The notes beneath the pieces were generated by a model. That model worked only from the letters and a program-made list of their open reading frames with translations, had not been told where the DNA came from and did not search any database. This document shows positions 1-9,010 of a DNA stretch of 64,000 nt, in pieces. A program made the translations under genes and the position numbers. Every line of letters starts with the position of its first letter. Within the stretch, counting starts at the first letter, position 1. The DNA is from Streptomyces albogriseolus (GTDB taxonomy: Bacteria; Actinomycetota; Actinomycetes; Streptomycetales; Streptomycetaceae): NCBI GenBank assembly GCA_014650475.1, contig BMVA01000017.1, positions 62,001 through 126,000 of the forward strand, given 5' to 3'.

Positions 1-764
1 CCTTCGGGCACGGCCTGTCCTACGCGGCCTTCTCCTACGGGGAGCTGACGGCGGAGGTGACGGCGTCCGGGGTGCGGGTCGCGTTCGAGGTGACCAACAC
101 CGGCGAGGTCACGGCCGACGAGGTGGCCCAGCTGTACGGCCGGGCCGTGGACCCGTCCGTGCCGCGCCCGCGCCGCGAACTGCTCGGCCACCGCCGGGTG
201 ACGCTCGCGCCCGGCGAGAGCACCCGCCTCTTCTTCGCCCTGCCGCTGTCCGCGTTCGCCTTCTGGGACGTGGCGGCCGGCCGGTGGCGTGTGGAGCCGG
301 GGGCGTACGAGCTGCTGGCCGGGGCGTCCAGCGAGGACGTGCGGCTGAGCACCACGGTCACCCTGGAGGGCGAGCCTGGCGCTCCGCGGCCGGTCGTCGA
401 ACACGGCCTGGACGCGGCGGACTTCGACGAGCAGAGCGGCATGGAGATCGTCGACCGGACCAAGGAGGCGGGCGACGCCGTGACCCCGCTCGGCGGCAAG
501 GACGGCGAACTGCTGTACCGCCGCTGCGACATGGGCGCCGGGGTGCGGGAGGTGTCGGTGGAGGTGTCCGGCGCGGGCACGGTGGAGATCGCCGTCGACG
601 GCGGTCCGCCACTGGCCTCGCTGTCGCCGAAGACGCCCACGGCCGGTCCGTACGCGTACGTCACGCTGACCGCGCCCGTCGCCGGGGCGCCCGGCGGGGT
701 GCGGGACCTGCGGCTGCGGGTGCGGGGGGCGCTGCGGGTGGCGCGGGTCGGCTTCTCGGGCTGA
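1..764 (+). CDS. Glycoside hydrolase family 3 protein, C-terminal part (5' end outside window)
   Basis: The frame is open from base 3. The first visible residues are FGHGLSY, the conserved motif that precedes the fibronectin-III-like C-terminal domain of GH3 beta-glucosidases and xylosidases. The FnIII-like domain covers roughly visible residues 12-105 and includes the stretch ELLGHRRV. It is followed by about 115 residues of beta-rich sequence that resembles a CBM6-type carbohydrate-binding jelly roll; this second assignment is weaker. The catalytic barrel and the nucleophile Asp lie upstream of the window, so substrate specificity cannot be judged. 253 residues are visible. The gene runs toward the aldehyde dehydrogenase on the opposite strand, with a shared hairpin between them. 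Confidence 0.85.
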   Translation, partial: FGHGLSYAAFSYGELTAEVTASGVRVAFEVTNTGEVTADEVAQLYGRAVDPSVPRPRRELLGHRRVTLAPGESTRLFFALPLSAFAFWDVAAGRWRVEPGAYELLAGASSEDVRLSTTVTLEGEPGAPRPVVEHGLDAADFDEQSGMEIVDRTKEAGDAVTPLGGKDGELLYRRCDMGAGVREVSVEVSGAGTVEIAVDGGPPLASLSPKTPTAGPYAYVTLTAPVAGAPGGVRDLRLRVRGALRVARVGFSG

Positions 765-780
765 GCGCCGGTACGGCGAA

Positions 781-813
781 GGGCCCGGCACCGAACGCGT
801 CGGTGCCGGGCCC
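781..813. terminator. Bidirectional hairpin between convergent genes
   Basis: A perfect 14-bp stem, GGGCCCGGCACCGA pairing with TCGGTGCCGGGCCC across a 5-base loop, lies between the stop codons of the GH3 gene and the aldehyde dehydrogenase. There is no T-run, as is usual for Streptomyces terminators. It can serve both convergent transcripts. Confidence 0.75.
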
Positions 814-831
814 CTGCTGTCGCCCGGGGCG

Positions 832-2295
832 TCAGAGGGCGAGGCCGGTGAGGACCATCACCCGCTCGTAGGTGTAGTCCTCCATCGCGAACCGCACGCC
901 CTCGCGGCCCACGCCGGACTGCTTGGCGCCGCCGTACGGCATCTGGTCGGCGCGGTAGGACGGCACGTCGCCGACGACCACGCCGCCGACCTCCAGCGCG
1001 CGGTGGGCGCGGAAGGCGGTCTGCAGGTCGTGGGTGAACACGCCTGCCTGAAGGCCGTACTTGGAGTCGTTGACGGCGGCGAACGCCTCCTCCTCGCCGT
1101 TCACCTTCTGCACCGTCAGCACCGGTCCGAAGACCTCCTCGCAGGAGATCGTCACGTCGGCGGGCACATCGGTGAGCACGGTCGGCGCGTACGAGGCGCC
1201 GTCGCGCTTGCCTCCGGTGTGGAGCGTGGCGCCGGCCTCGACGGCCTCGTTCACCCAGGACTCGACGCGCTGGGCGGCGTCCTCGCTGACCAGCGGGCCG
1301 ACGTCGGTGGCGTCGTCGGACGGGTCACCGGTGACCTGGGCCTCCACGGCGGCGACGATGCGCGGCAGCAGCCGGTCGTACACCGAGGCGTCCGCGATCA
1401 CGCGCTGCACGGAGATGCAGGACTGGCCGCCCTGGTAGTTGGAGAAGGTGGCGATGCGGTTCGCGGCCCGGTCGAGGTCCTCGTCGCTCGCGAAGTCGGC
1501 GAGGACGACGGCCGCGCCGTTGCCGCCCAGCTCCAGGGTGCAGTGCTTGCGCGGCACCGAGTCCATGATCGCGTAACCGACCTTCTCGGAGCCCGTGAAG
1601 GAGATGACCGGCAGCCGCTCGTCCTGGACCAGGGCGGGCATGCGGTCGTTGGGCACCGGCAGGACGCTCCAGGAGCCGGCGGGCAGCTCGGTCTCCGCCA
1701 GCAGCTCGCCGAGGACCAGCGCGGACAGCGGGGTGGCCGGCGCCGGCTTGAGGACGATGGGCGCGCCGGCCGCGATCGCGGGGGCCACCTTGTGGGCGCA
1801 CAGGTTCAGCGGGAAGTTGAACGGCGCGATGCCGAGGACGACGCCCTTCGGGAAACGGCGCGTGAAGGCGAGCCGGCCCTGGCCGCCCGCGTCGGTGTCG
1901 AGCCGCTGGGCCTCGCCGCCGTTGAAGCGGCGGGCTTCCTCGGAGGCGAAGCGGAACACGGACACGGCCCGGCCGACCTCGCCGCGCGCCCACTTCATCG
2001 GCTTGCCGTTCTCGGCGGAGATCAGCCGCGCGATCTCCTCGGTGCGCTCGGCCAGCCGACGGCTGACGTGGTCCAGGGCGGCGGCCCGGACGTGGGCGGG
2101 GGTGGCGGCGAACTCGTCCCGCACGGCGTACGCGGCGGCCACGGCCTCCTCGACCTGGGCCTCGGTCGGCACGCTCACGGCGCCGACGACCCGGCCGTCC
2201 CAGGGGGAGGTGACGTCGAAGGCGGTCTCGCCGGTTGCCTGGCGGCCGGCGAGCCAGAAGGCGTGGGTGGCCCTCACTTCTCGTTCTTGGGGCAT
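832..2295 (-). CDS. NAD(P)-dependent aldehyde dehydrogenase
   Basis: This is a 487-residue member of the aldehyde dehydrogenase superfamily, the usual length. The general-base segment LELGG lies near residue 253 and the catalytic Cys near residue 293 (GGQSCISVQR). The N-proximal PFNFPLN segment and the C-terminal cofactor and oligomer regions are present. The ATG at 2295 (MPQEREV) was chosen because the longer frame upstream has no similarity to the family. It lies beside a divergently unrelated PucR-type regulator and close to gabT. This makes a role in GABA, polyamine or aromatic aldehyde oxidation plausible, but the substrate is inferred from context only. Glyceraldehyde-3-phosphate or vanillin-type substrates are alternatives. 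Confidence 0.85.
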   Translation of the reverse strand: MPQEREVRATHAFWLAGRQATGETAFDVTSPWDGRVVGAVSVPTEAQVEEAVAAAYAVRDEFAATPAHVRAAALDHVSRRLAERTEEIARLISAENGKPMKWARGEVGRAVSVFRFASEEARRFNGGEAQRLDTDAGGQGRLAFTRRFPKGVVLGIAPFNFPLNLCAHKVAPAIAAGAPIVLKPAPATPLSALVLGELLAETELPAGSWSVLPVPNDRMPALVQDERLPVISFTGSEKVGYAIMDSVPRKHCTLELGGNGAAVVLADFASDEDLDRAANRIATFSNYQGGQSCISVQRVIADASVYDRLLPRIVAAVEAQVTGDPSDDATDVGPLVSEDAAQRVESWVNEAVEAGATLHTGGKRDGASYAPTVLTDVPADVTISCEEVFGPVLTVQKVNGEEEAFAAVNDSKYGLQAGVFTHDLQTAFRAHRALEVGGVVVGDVPSYRADQMPYGGAKQSGVGREGVRFAMEDYTYERVMVLTGLAL

Positions 2296-2440
2296 GTGAG
2301 TCCCGGCCCTTCCGCGTTGGAGGTGTACGTGGGTTGCTGGGCACCACGGTAGGTCCGGGGCGCCGGGGCGGCGTTTGTCCGGGGCGTAGTAGTGCCCGGC
2401 GATTCCGTGCCACTTTGGCACCAGCGCCACTGCGGACACC

Positions 2441-2462
2441 CAGGGGCGCGGGGAACTGCGCG
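2441..2462. repeat. Copy 1 of a 22-bp dispersed Streptomyces intergenic repeat
   Basis: The 22 bp beginning CAGGGGCGCGGGGAA occur again, exactly, in reverse orientation at 18976-18997. Both copies are intergenic. Similar sequence is very common between genes in Streptomyces chromosomes (recalled, not searched). Confidence 0.7.
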
Positions 2463-2510
2463 CTCAACCCCCACGAACCCGCACCCGCCCACCCGCCGCG
2501 GCCCCGCCAC

Positions 2511-4097
2511 TCACCCCGTGTCCGCCGTCGTCGCCTTCAACGCCAGCCACAGCTCCATGCGGACGTCCGGGTCGTCCAGGGACCGCCCCAGGATCTCCTC
2601 CACCCTGCGCATGCGGTAGCGCAGAGTGTGGCGGTGGACGCCGAGATCCGCGGCGGCCGCGTCCCACTGCCCGTGGCGGGAGAGCCAGGCGCGCAGGGAG
2701 GCGACGAGGTCGCCACGCCCGGTCGCGTCGTGGTCGCGCAGCGCCCGCAACAACCCGTCGGCGAACGCCTTGACCGCGTCGTCGGCGAGCAGCGGGAGTA
2801 CGGAGCCGGCGGCCATCTGCTCGTGCTCCACCAGCACCCTGCCCCGCCGCCTGGCCACGGACAGCGCCTGTTCGGCCTGCTTGTAGGCGGAGGACGCGGC
2901 GATCGGGCCGGCCGGCGCGGACAGGCCGACGACCAGTTCGTCGTCGGTCTTGCGGGCGGCCTCGCGCGCGGCGGCGTGGTCGCGGCAGGCGCCGACGACG
3001 GTGCCGCCGTCCGCGGCCAGCACGACCAGCCGGTCTCCCTCCGGCACCACGAGGACCGCCTCGCCGGAGCGGGCGGCGGCGGACTCGGCGACCTCGGCGA
3101 GGGCCCCGAAGGCGTCGCCGTTCGTCTCTCCCTGGGCGCGGGCGGCGGGGGCCGCGCCGGTTTCGGCGACGATGATCCGGAACGGCGCGTCGAGCAGCCC
3201 GCCGTACAGGTCACCGGCGACGGCGCGGGCGTGGTCCGGCTCCCCCGCGAGCAGCATGCGCAGCACCGCCGCGCCGATGCGCTGTTCCGCGGCGTGCAGC
3301 GAGCGCGAGCGTTCGGTGGTGAGGGTGAGCAGCGCGACGGCGGAGTGGACGGCGTAGCGCTCGGCGGTGCCGGGGGCGGACGCGGTGCCGACGGCGAGGG
3401 CGGCGCGGGGGCGGCGTCCGGTGCCGAGGGAGTGCAGTTCGACCCGGTCCTCGTTCTCCGGTCCGGCCACCACCGAGGAGGCGGGCGCCGGCCGCTCCCG
3501 CAGCCGCGTGACCTCCGCGGTCAGCCGGGCGGCACGCCGGCCCGCCCAGTCGGGGGCGGCCGCGACGACCGATCCGGAGGCGTCGTACAGCGCGGCCCAC
3601 CCGTCGACCTGGGAGGCGAGCGCGGCGAGCAGCCCTTCGGGGCCGTCCGTGAGGGTGTGCCGGGTGAGTTCCCGCTGGGCGGCGAAGCCGGCGGTGACCG
3701 CGCGGTACTGGTCGGCGGCGATCGCGGCGGACACGGCCTTGCTGATCGCGAGGAACGGGGTGCGGCGCGGCACCTCCAGCAGCGGCAGCCCCTCCTCGCG
3801 CGCGGCCTCGACCAGCGCCTCGGGGATGTCGTCGTAGTGGACGCCGACGGCGAAGCCGAGTCCGACCACGCCCGCGCCGGCCAGCCGCTTCACATAGCGG
3901 CGCATCGCCTCCCGGTCCTCCGCGTCGAGTTTCAGCGCGGTGATCAGGAGCAGCTCGCCGCCCTCCATGTACGGCACGGGGTCGGCGAGCTCGCTGGCGT
4001 GTGCCCAGCGGACGGGCGCGTCGAGGCGGTCCTCCCCCGCGCGCACGGTCAGTTTGAGCGCGGAGTGGTGGACGAGCGAGGCGAGCGTCGGGGGCAT
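2511..4097 (-). CDS. PucR family transcriptional regulator
   Basis: The 528-residue protein has the three-part PucR layout. An N-terminal PucR sensor domain covers about residues 1-120 (SELADPVPYMEGGELLLIT). A central GGDEF-like/CdaR domain follows. The C-terminal PucR HTH lies at about 460-520, with the hallmark DLGVHRHTLRYRM. Such regulators control purine, amine, amino-acid or proline catabolism and usually act on adjacent genes. The neighbours are an aldehyde dehydrogenase downstream on the same strand and gabT beyond the next gene, so control of GABA or aldehyde catabolism is a reasonable inference. The ATG at 4097 (MPPTLASLVHH) starts exactly at the conserved domain. The longer in-frame extension to 4136 has no family support. 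Confidence 0.88.
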   Translation of the reverse strand: MPPTLASLVHHSALKLTVRAGEDRLDAPVRWAHASELADPVPYMEGGELLLITALKLDAEDREAMRRYVKRLAGAGVVGLGFAVGVHYDDIPEALVEAAREEGLPLLEVPRRTPFLAISKAVSAAIAADQYRAVTAGFAAQRELTRHTLTDGPEGLLAALASQVDGWAALYDASGSVVAAAPDWAGRRAARLTAEVTRLRERPAPASSVVAGPENEDRVELHSLGTGRRPRAALAVGTASAPGTAERYAVHSAVALLTLTTERSRSLHAAEQRIGAAVLRMLLAGEPDHARAVAGDLYGGLLDAPFRIIVAETGAAPAARAQGETNGDAFGALAEVAESAAARSGEAVLVVPEGDRLVVLAADGGTVVGACRDHAAAREAARKTDDELVVGLSAPAGPIAASSAYKQAEQALSVARRRGRVLVEHEQMAAGSVLPLLADDAVKAFADGLLRALRDHDATGRGDLVASLRAWLSRHGQWDAAAADLGVHRHTLRYRMRRVEEILGRSLDDPDVRMELWLALKATTADTG

Positions 4098-4218
4098 CGG
4101 GGCGGTGAGCCTTCGGTTCGGCGGTCGGGTGTGCAAGAACGGTGATCTTTTGGCCGTCTCGTATGAACGACCTGTGTCGATTCTGCCTCACCGTACGGTC
4201 CCCGGCGGCCGCGGCCGC

Positions 4219-6342
4219 TCACTCCCGCAGGTCCACCAGGAGCGGAGGCGCGTGCTCCCCCTTCACGTTCGTCAGCGACAGCACCGCATGGCCCGCGGGC
4301 ACCGCGTGCGCCAGCTCGGACGCCGACCAGCGCTCCCGCTCGACCTGGCGGACGGTGACCGCCCGCGCGGTGGGCGCCTTGCCGGTGATGGCCCGCCGCA
4401 GCGCGTGCACGGCCTTGCCTGCCGGGCTCTCGGCGATGATCTGCCGGTCGGTGACGTCCCGCGCCTCGGTCCACTCCTTGCCCCACACCTCGGCGAAGTC
4501 CTGCCCGTCCCAGGGCGTCACCCCGGACAGCGCCATCCGGCAGCCGGTGGCGCCGAGCAGCGGCCCGCGCAGCGGCCGGGGCACGTCGTCCAGGGTGCGC
4601 AGGGTGAGCAGCACGCCCGCGTTGGCGGACCGCAGCCGCTGGACGCCCCGCACGGACTCGGGGGTGATCACGCCGGTGGCGTCGTCCAGCACCAGGCAGG
4701 CGAACAGGGAGCGGTCCTCGCGCACCGTGACGCTCGCGGTGAACTGCGCGAGGACCAGCCGCGCCAGCATCCGCGAGGCGTCCGCGTGGCCCCGCTCGGG
4801 CAGGTCCACGCGCACCCGGACCGGGTGGTCGAGGGCCTTGAGGGTGAACGGCCGGGACTCGCCCGAGGTGTCGAAGAACCCCGCGAAGGCCGGCCGGTCC
4901 AGCAGCGCGACCCGGTCGGCGAGGATGCCGCCCACGTCGCCGGGGTGGCCCATCTGCCGCTCGCGCGCGTCGAGTTCGCGCAGCAGCGACTCCTGGCCCG
5001 CCTCCTGGAGGCCCTGGCGCAGGGCGGCCAGGAGTGCGGGGGAGCCGTCGAGCAGCTGCCGCAGCTCCGGCACCGAAGGGAAGCGGCCGTGCACCGCGCG
5101 GAAGGGGCCGAGGAGCTGGGCGAGAACGGTGGTGGAGCGGCGGGTGTCGCTGCCGGGGTGCGGGTCGGCCAGGTCGCCGACGAGCGCCTCGGCGAGCACG
5201 GCGGCGGCCTCGTCCGGGTCGGTGGTGCCGCCGTACAGGTCGAGGTCGTAGACGGAGTCGGGGCTGCCGATGCGGACGACGACGTCGTAGGCGTCGGACG
5301 GGCCGAGGCCCGCGCCGGCCGCGCCGACCACCACCAGGGCGGTCCGCCCGGCGAGCGCCTGGAGGCACAGCGACTCGGCGACCGGCCGGACCACACCGCC
5401 GGTCTTGCCGGACCCGGCAGGGCCGACCACGAGCATCGAGGTGCCGAGCAGGTCGGGGCCGAGGGCCAGGCCGGCGCCGCGGTAGGCGTAGGGGTTGCGC
5501 GGATCGTCGGCGGTGGTGCCGAGCCGTACCTGGCCGGTGAGCAGGTCGTGACGGGCCTGCCGGACGGGCAGGTCGCGGGCGCCGGACGGGTGCGGGCAGG
5601 CGGCGGCGCCGTCCTTGAGCACCGCCCCGGTGAAGGTGGCGAGGCTGTGCCGGCCGGTGCGCACGCCCTGCCAGGCGCGGGCGATCCGGGCGTGGTCGAC
5701 GTCCCGCATCAGCCCCGAGCGGGCGTCGGAGGCGAGCCGCTCGGCGGCGTCCACGGCACCGGCGGCGCGCAGCGCGGGCCAGGCGGCCGGGTCCTCCTCG
5801 GGGGCGGGCGGGCGCTCGTCGCGTGCGGGGCTCCTGCGCCAGGCGGGCGGGCCGTAGCGGCGCCAGATCTCGCCCCAGCGGCCGAGCCGGCCCACGCCGA
5901 CCATGATGATCCCGGCGACGAGGACGTAGTAGGCGTAGACGACCACCACGGCGGCGAAGCTGTGCGGCTCGGCCCAGGAGTCGGGGATCATCGCGTACAG
6001 CGGCAGCAGCCACCAGCCGCCCAGGTAGCCGTTCCACAGCAGCGACCAGATCAGCCAGCCGACGAGGAACGCGATGAGCGCGCCGCTGAACAGCTGACGG
6101 CCGGGGACGCGCTCGGGCTCCTCCTCCGGCCGGGGCCGGTGGCCGAACCGCCAGATGCCGGGGAGCGTCTCCGGGCGGGCGGTGCGCAGCCAGGCGAGGA
6201 ACGCGGAGCCGTCCGGGGGCGGCGGCATGCCCGGTACGTGCGCCGGGCGCGGTGGCGCCGCCGGTACCTGAGGTGGTCCCGCCGGGCGCGGCACCGGGCC
6301 GGCCTGCGTGCCCCGCGCGTCCTGGGTACCCTCGCTGTCCAT
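4219..6342 (-). CDS. Membrane-anchored VirD4/TraG-like P-loop ATPase of unknown role
   Basis: The 707-residue protein has a Pro-rich cytoplasmic N-terminus (about 1-80) and two predicted membrane helices (about 86-104 and 130-151). A large NTPase region follows, with Walker A GPAGSGKT at about 307-314 and a Walker B-like strand ending in LVLDDAT near 547. Overall layout resembles type IV coupling proteins and FtsK-like DNA pumps, but no relaxase, other secretion gene or integrase is near it. It therefore appears to be a fixed chromosomal gene. The ATG at 6342 was chosen because of the purine-rich GGGGGCAGGGG just upstream and because the frame further upstream encodes no plausible protein. 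Function is not known. A DNA or protein translocation role is only inferred from the fold. Confidence 0.75.
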   Translation of the reverse strand: MDSEGTQDARGTQAGPVPRPAGPPQVPAAPPRPAHVPGMPPPPDGSAFLAWLRTARPETLPGIWRFGHRPRPEEEPERVPGRQLFSGALIAFLVGWLIWSLLWNGYLGGWWLLPLYAMIPDSWAEPHSFAAVVVVYAYYVLVAGIIMVGVGRLGRWGEIWRRYGPPAWRRSPARDERPPAPEEDPAAWPALRAAGAVDAAERLASDARSGLMRDVDHARIARAWQGVRTGRHSLATFTGAVLKDGAAACPHPSGARDLPVRQARHDLLTGQVRLGTTADDPRNPYAYRGAGLALGPDLLGTSMLVVGPAGSGKTGGVVRPVAESLCLQALAGRTALVVVGAAGAGLGPSDAYDVVVRIGSPDSVYDLDLYGGTTDPDEAAAVLAEALVGDLADPHPGSDTRRSTTVLAQLLGPFRAVHGRFPSVPELRQLLDGSPALLAALRQGLQEAGQESLLRELDARERQMGHPGDVGGILADRVALLDRPAFAGFFDTSGESRPFTLKALDHPVRVRVDLPERGHADASRMLARLVLAQFTASVTVREDRSLFACLVLDDATGVITPESVRGVQRLRSANAGVLLTLRTLDDVPRPLRGPLLGATGCRMALSGVTPWDGQDFAEVWGKEWTEARDVTDRQIIAESPAGKAVHALRRAITGKAPTARAVTVRQVERERWSASELAHAVPAGHAVLSLTNVKGEHAPPLLVDLRE

Positions 6343-6620
6343 CGCCCCTGCCCCCTGAGCAGCCGCCTCGTCCGCCTGTAGACACGTCAATCTAACGCCC
6401 CGACAGGCGCGGTCCACCGGTGGCACGGCCGGGGTCCGCGTCCCGGCCGGGACCCACCGCCGCGCCGCGTCGGCACGACCGCTCCCCGGCGGGTATGTCC
6501 ACCACGGACAACCCGGCCCCCCGGACAACGCCCACATGGAGCATGCCCAGCCTTCGCGCCCCGTCCTAGCCTGCGAGAAAAGAAGCACCGAGCGTCCGTT
6601 ACACCCCCCAGGAGCCCCGC

Positions 6621-7955
6621 ATGACCGCACTTCCGCAGGAGCGCCGCGTCGTCACCGCCATCCCCGGCCCGAAGTCGCAGGAGCTGCAGGCCCGCCGCAC
6701 CGCCGTGGTCGCGCAGGGCGTGGGCTCCGTGCTGCCCGTGTTCACCGCGCGGGCCGGCGGCGGCATCATCGAGGACGTCGACGGCAACCGTCTGATCGAC
6801 TTCGGCTCCGGCATCGCCGTGACCTCCGTCGGCGCGTCCGCCGAGGCCGTCGTCCGCCGCGCCTCCGCGCAGCTCGCCGACTTCACCCACACCTGTTTCA
6901 TGGTGACGCCGTACGAGGGTTACGTGGCCGTCGCCGAGGCGCTGGCCGAGCTGACGCCGGGCGACCACGCGAAGAAGTCCGCGCTGTTCAACAGCGGCGC
7001 CGAGGCCGTCGAGAACGCAGTGAAGATCGCCCGCGCCTACACCAAGCGGCAGGCGGTCGTCGTGTTCGACCACGGCTACCACGGCCGCACCAACCTCACG
7101 ATGGCGCTGACCGCGAAGAACATGCCGTACAAGCACGGCTTCGGCCCGTTCGCGCCCGAGGTGTACCGGGTGCCGGTCGCCTACGGCTACCGCTGGCCGA
7201 CCGGTCCGGAGAACGCGGGTCCTGAGGCCGCCGCGCAGGCCATCGACCAGATGTCCAAGCAGGTCGGCGCCGACAACATCGCCGCGATCATCATCGAGCC
7301 GGTGCTCGGCGAGGGCGGCTTCATCGAGCCGGCCAAGGGCTTCCTGCCGGCCATCAGCAAGTTCGCCCGGGACAACGGCATCGTCTTCGTCGCCGACGAG
7401 ATCCAGTCCGGTTTCTGCCGCACCGGCCAGTGGTTCGCCTGCGAGGACGAGGGCATCGTCCCCGACCTGATCACCACGGCGAAGGGCATCGCGGGCGGTC
7501 TGCCGCTGGCCGCGGTCACCGGTCGCGCGGAGATCATGGACGCCGCGCACTCCGGCGGCCTGGGCGGCACCTACGGCGGCAACCCGGTGGCCTGCGCGGG
7601 TGCGCTCGGCGCCATCGAGACGATGAAGGAGCTGGACCTCAACGCCCGCGCCCAGCGGATCGAGGAGGTCATGAAGGGCCGCCTGACCGCCATGGCGGAG
7701 AAGTTCGACGTCATCGGCGACGTCCGGGGCCGCGGCGCGATGATCGCGATCGAACTGGTCAAGGACCGCGCCACCAAGGAGCCGAACCCGGAGGCGACGG
7801 CCGCGCTGGCGAAGGCCTGCCACCAGGAGGGCCTGCTGGTCCTGACCTGTGGCACCTACGGCAACGTGCTGCGCTTCCTGCCGCCGCTGGTCATCGGCGA
7901 GGACCTGCTGAACGAGGGCCTCGACATCATCGAGCAGGCCTTCACCCGCATCTGA
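6621..7955 (+). CDS. gabT: 4-aminobutyrate aminotransferase (GabT)
   Basis: This 444-residue class-III (omega) aminotransferase would move the amino group of GABA to 2-oxoglutarate, giving succinate semialdehyde. The PLP site is recognisable: DEIQSGFCRTG near 259-270 carries the Asp that contacts the ring nitrogen. The Schiff-base Lys is in TTAKGIAGG near 287. The motif NSGAEAVENAVK binds the phosphate. Start ATG 6621 follows GGAG in AGGAGCCCCGC. The gene is transcribed away from the VirD4-like gene. It forms the last transamination step of the polyamine/GABA route whose other genes lie at 10.9-18.1 and 23.2-26.8 kb. Confidence 0.92.
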   Translation: MTALPQERRVVTAIPGPKSQELQARRTAVVAQGVGSVLPVFTARAGGGIIEDVDGNRLIDFGSGIAVTSVGASAEAVVRRASAQLADFTHTCFMVTPYEGYVAVAEALAELTPGDHAKKSALFNSGAEAVENAVKIARAYTKRQAVVVFDHGYHGRTNLTMALTAKNMPYKHGFGPFAPEVYRVPVAYGYRWPTGPENAGPEAAAQAIDQMSKQVGADNIAAIIIEPVLGEGGFIEPAKGFLPAISKFARDNGIVFVADEIQSGFCRTGQWFACEDEGIVPDLITTAKGIAGGLPLAAVTGRAEIMDAAHSGGLGGTYGGNPVACAGALGAIETMKELDLNARAQRIEEVMKGRLTAMAEKFDVIGDVRGRGAMIAIELVKDRATKEPNPEATAALAKACHQEGLLVLTCGTYGNVLRFLPPLVIGEDLLNEGLDIIEQAFTRI

Positions 7956-8374
7956 TCCGTTCCGTTCCGGCTTGTTCCGGCCGGAACCGGACAGCGGCAG
8001 AGCGTGTGAAGAAGGTGTGCGGGGTGGATGACAGGAGCCCGTGGGCCCTGTCGCCGGGCCACCCCCTGCCGTAGGTTTCTACCCGGATGAGAGATACACC
8101 CCGCCCACAGGGGACTGTGGGCGGCTCAGGCCGAGGCCTCCCCAGCTTCGACCTGGTCGTGCCCTCGCGCACACAACCGGGGCCCGAGGGCCCCGGGTCT
8201 CCTCACGATCGGACGGTCGCCCGCCCCAGACCCCCCGGGGCGCGCGACGTTCCGATCCGGACGGCCGTCCGGGCATCAGACACGGCAAGCCGTTCCCCGG
8301 AGGCCGGCGCACATCCCCCCTTTGCGCCGGCCCTCCGGTGTGTCCGCCCCCTCCCGCCTGCGAAGCTGTCCCGC
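7956..8374. other. Intergenic stretch after gabT
   Basis: The 419 bp hold no convincing gene. A hairpin at about 7962-7990, containing the 14-bp palindrome GTTCCGGCCGGAAC (7974-7987), is a plausible gabT terminator. GGGGCCCGAGGGCCCC near 8181-8197 forms a second short hairpin. The rest is GC-rich with no recognised riboswitch. An in-frame extension of the PAP2 gene covers much of it but looks non-coding in composition (no family similarity). Confidence 0.5.
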
Positions 8375-9010
8375 ATGCTGCTGCTGGTCGTGCCGCTCCT
8401 CCTCTTCCTGCTGATCACCTGGCAGGTCCTCGCCGACGGTCCGCTGCTGGACCTCGACGCACGCCTGAGCGAGGCGCTGGTCCGCCCCGACCGGGCCTCG
8501 GAACTCCTCTCCGACCTCGGCAACGTCGAGGTCGCCGTGCCCGTCCTCGCGCTCGCGCTGGCCGTGACGGCGTGGCGGCTGCGCGCCAGAGGTGTGGACC
8601 GCTGGTGGCTGCCGCCCGCGGCCGGGGCGGCGGCCATGCTCCTGGTTCCCGTCCTGGTCGCCCCGCTGAAGGCCTGGACCGACCGTCCCGGCACCCCCGC
8701 CGTCCCGCCGGCGACCGGCTATTTCCCCTCCGGGCACACCGCCACGGCCGTGGTGGCGTACGGCGCGGCGACGCTGCTGCTTCTGCGGCTGCTCGGGTCG
8801 CCGGCCGTCCGCCGGGGGCTGATCGCGCTGTGCGCGCTGCTGATCCTGGGCGCCTCGTACGGGCTGGTGCGCCGGGGCTACCACTGGCCGCTGGACGTGG
8901 CGGCCAGTTGGTGCCTCGGCGCGGTGCTGCTGGCCGGCGTGGTGCTGGTCAGCCGAAGTAGCCGTCGAACGTCCGCTGGAACTCCCAGCCGCCGAAGCGG
9001 TCCCAGTTGA
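8375..9010 (+). CDS. PAP2-superfamily membrane phosphatase
   Basis: The 211-residue membrane protein has the three PAP2 signature blocks in order: KAWTDRPGTP, FPSGHTATAVV and YGLVRRGYHWPLDV. The block 2 and 3 His residues are the expected catalytic pair. About five to six hydrophobic helices surround them. Such enzymes hydrolyse lipid phosphates such as phosphatidate or undecaprenyl pyrophosphate at the membrane. ATG 8375 (MLLLVVPLLLF) starts right at the first helix. No good ribosome site precedes it, so an upstream start in the same frame (up to 8087) cannot be excluded. Its 3' end runs 62 bp into the end of the convergent chitinase gene. Confidence 0.82.
   Translation: MLLLVVPLLLFLLITWQVLADGPLLDLDARLSEALVRPDRASELLSDLGNVEVAVPVLALALAVTAWRLRARGVDRWWLPPAAGAAAMLLVPVLVAPLKAWTDRPGTPAVPPATGYFPSGHTATAVVAYGAATLLLLRLLGSPAVRRGLIALCALLILGASYGLVRRGYHWPLDVAASWCLGAVLLAGVVLVSRSSRRTSAGTPSRRSGPS

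Noticed and set aside
8087..8374. 96-residue N-terminal extension of the PAP2 protein
   Set aside because: It is Pro/Arg-rich without similarity, and the first helix begins right at ATG 8375. The start remains somewhat uncertain.
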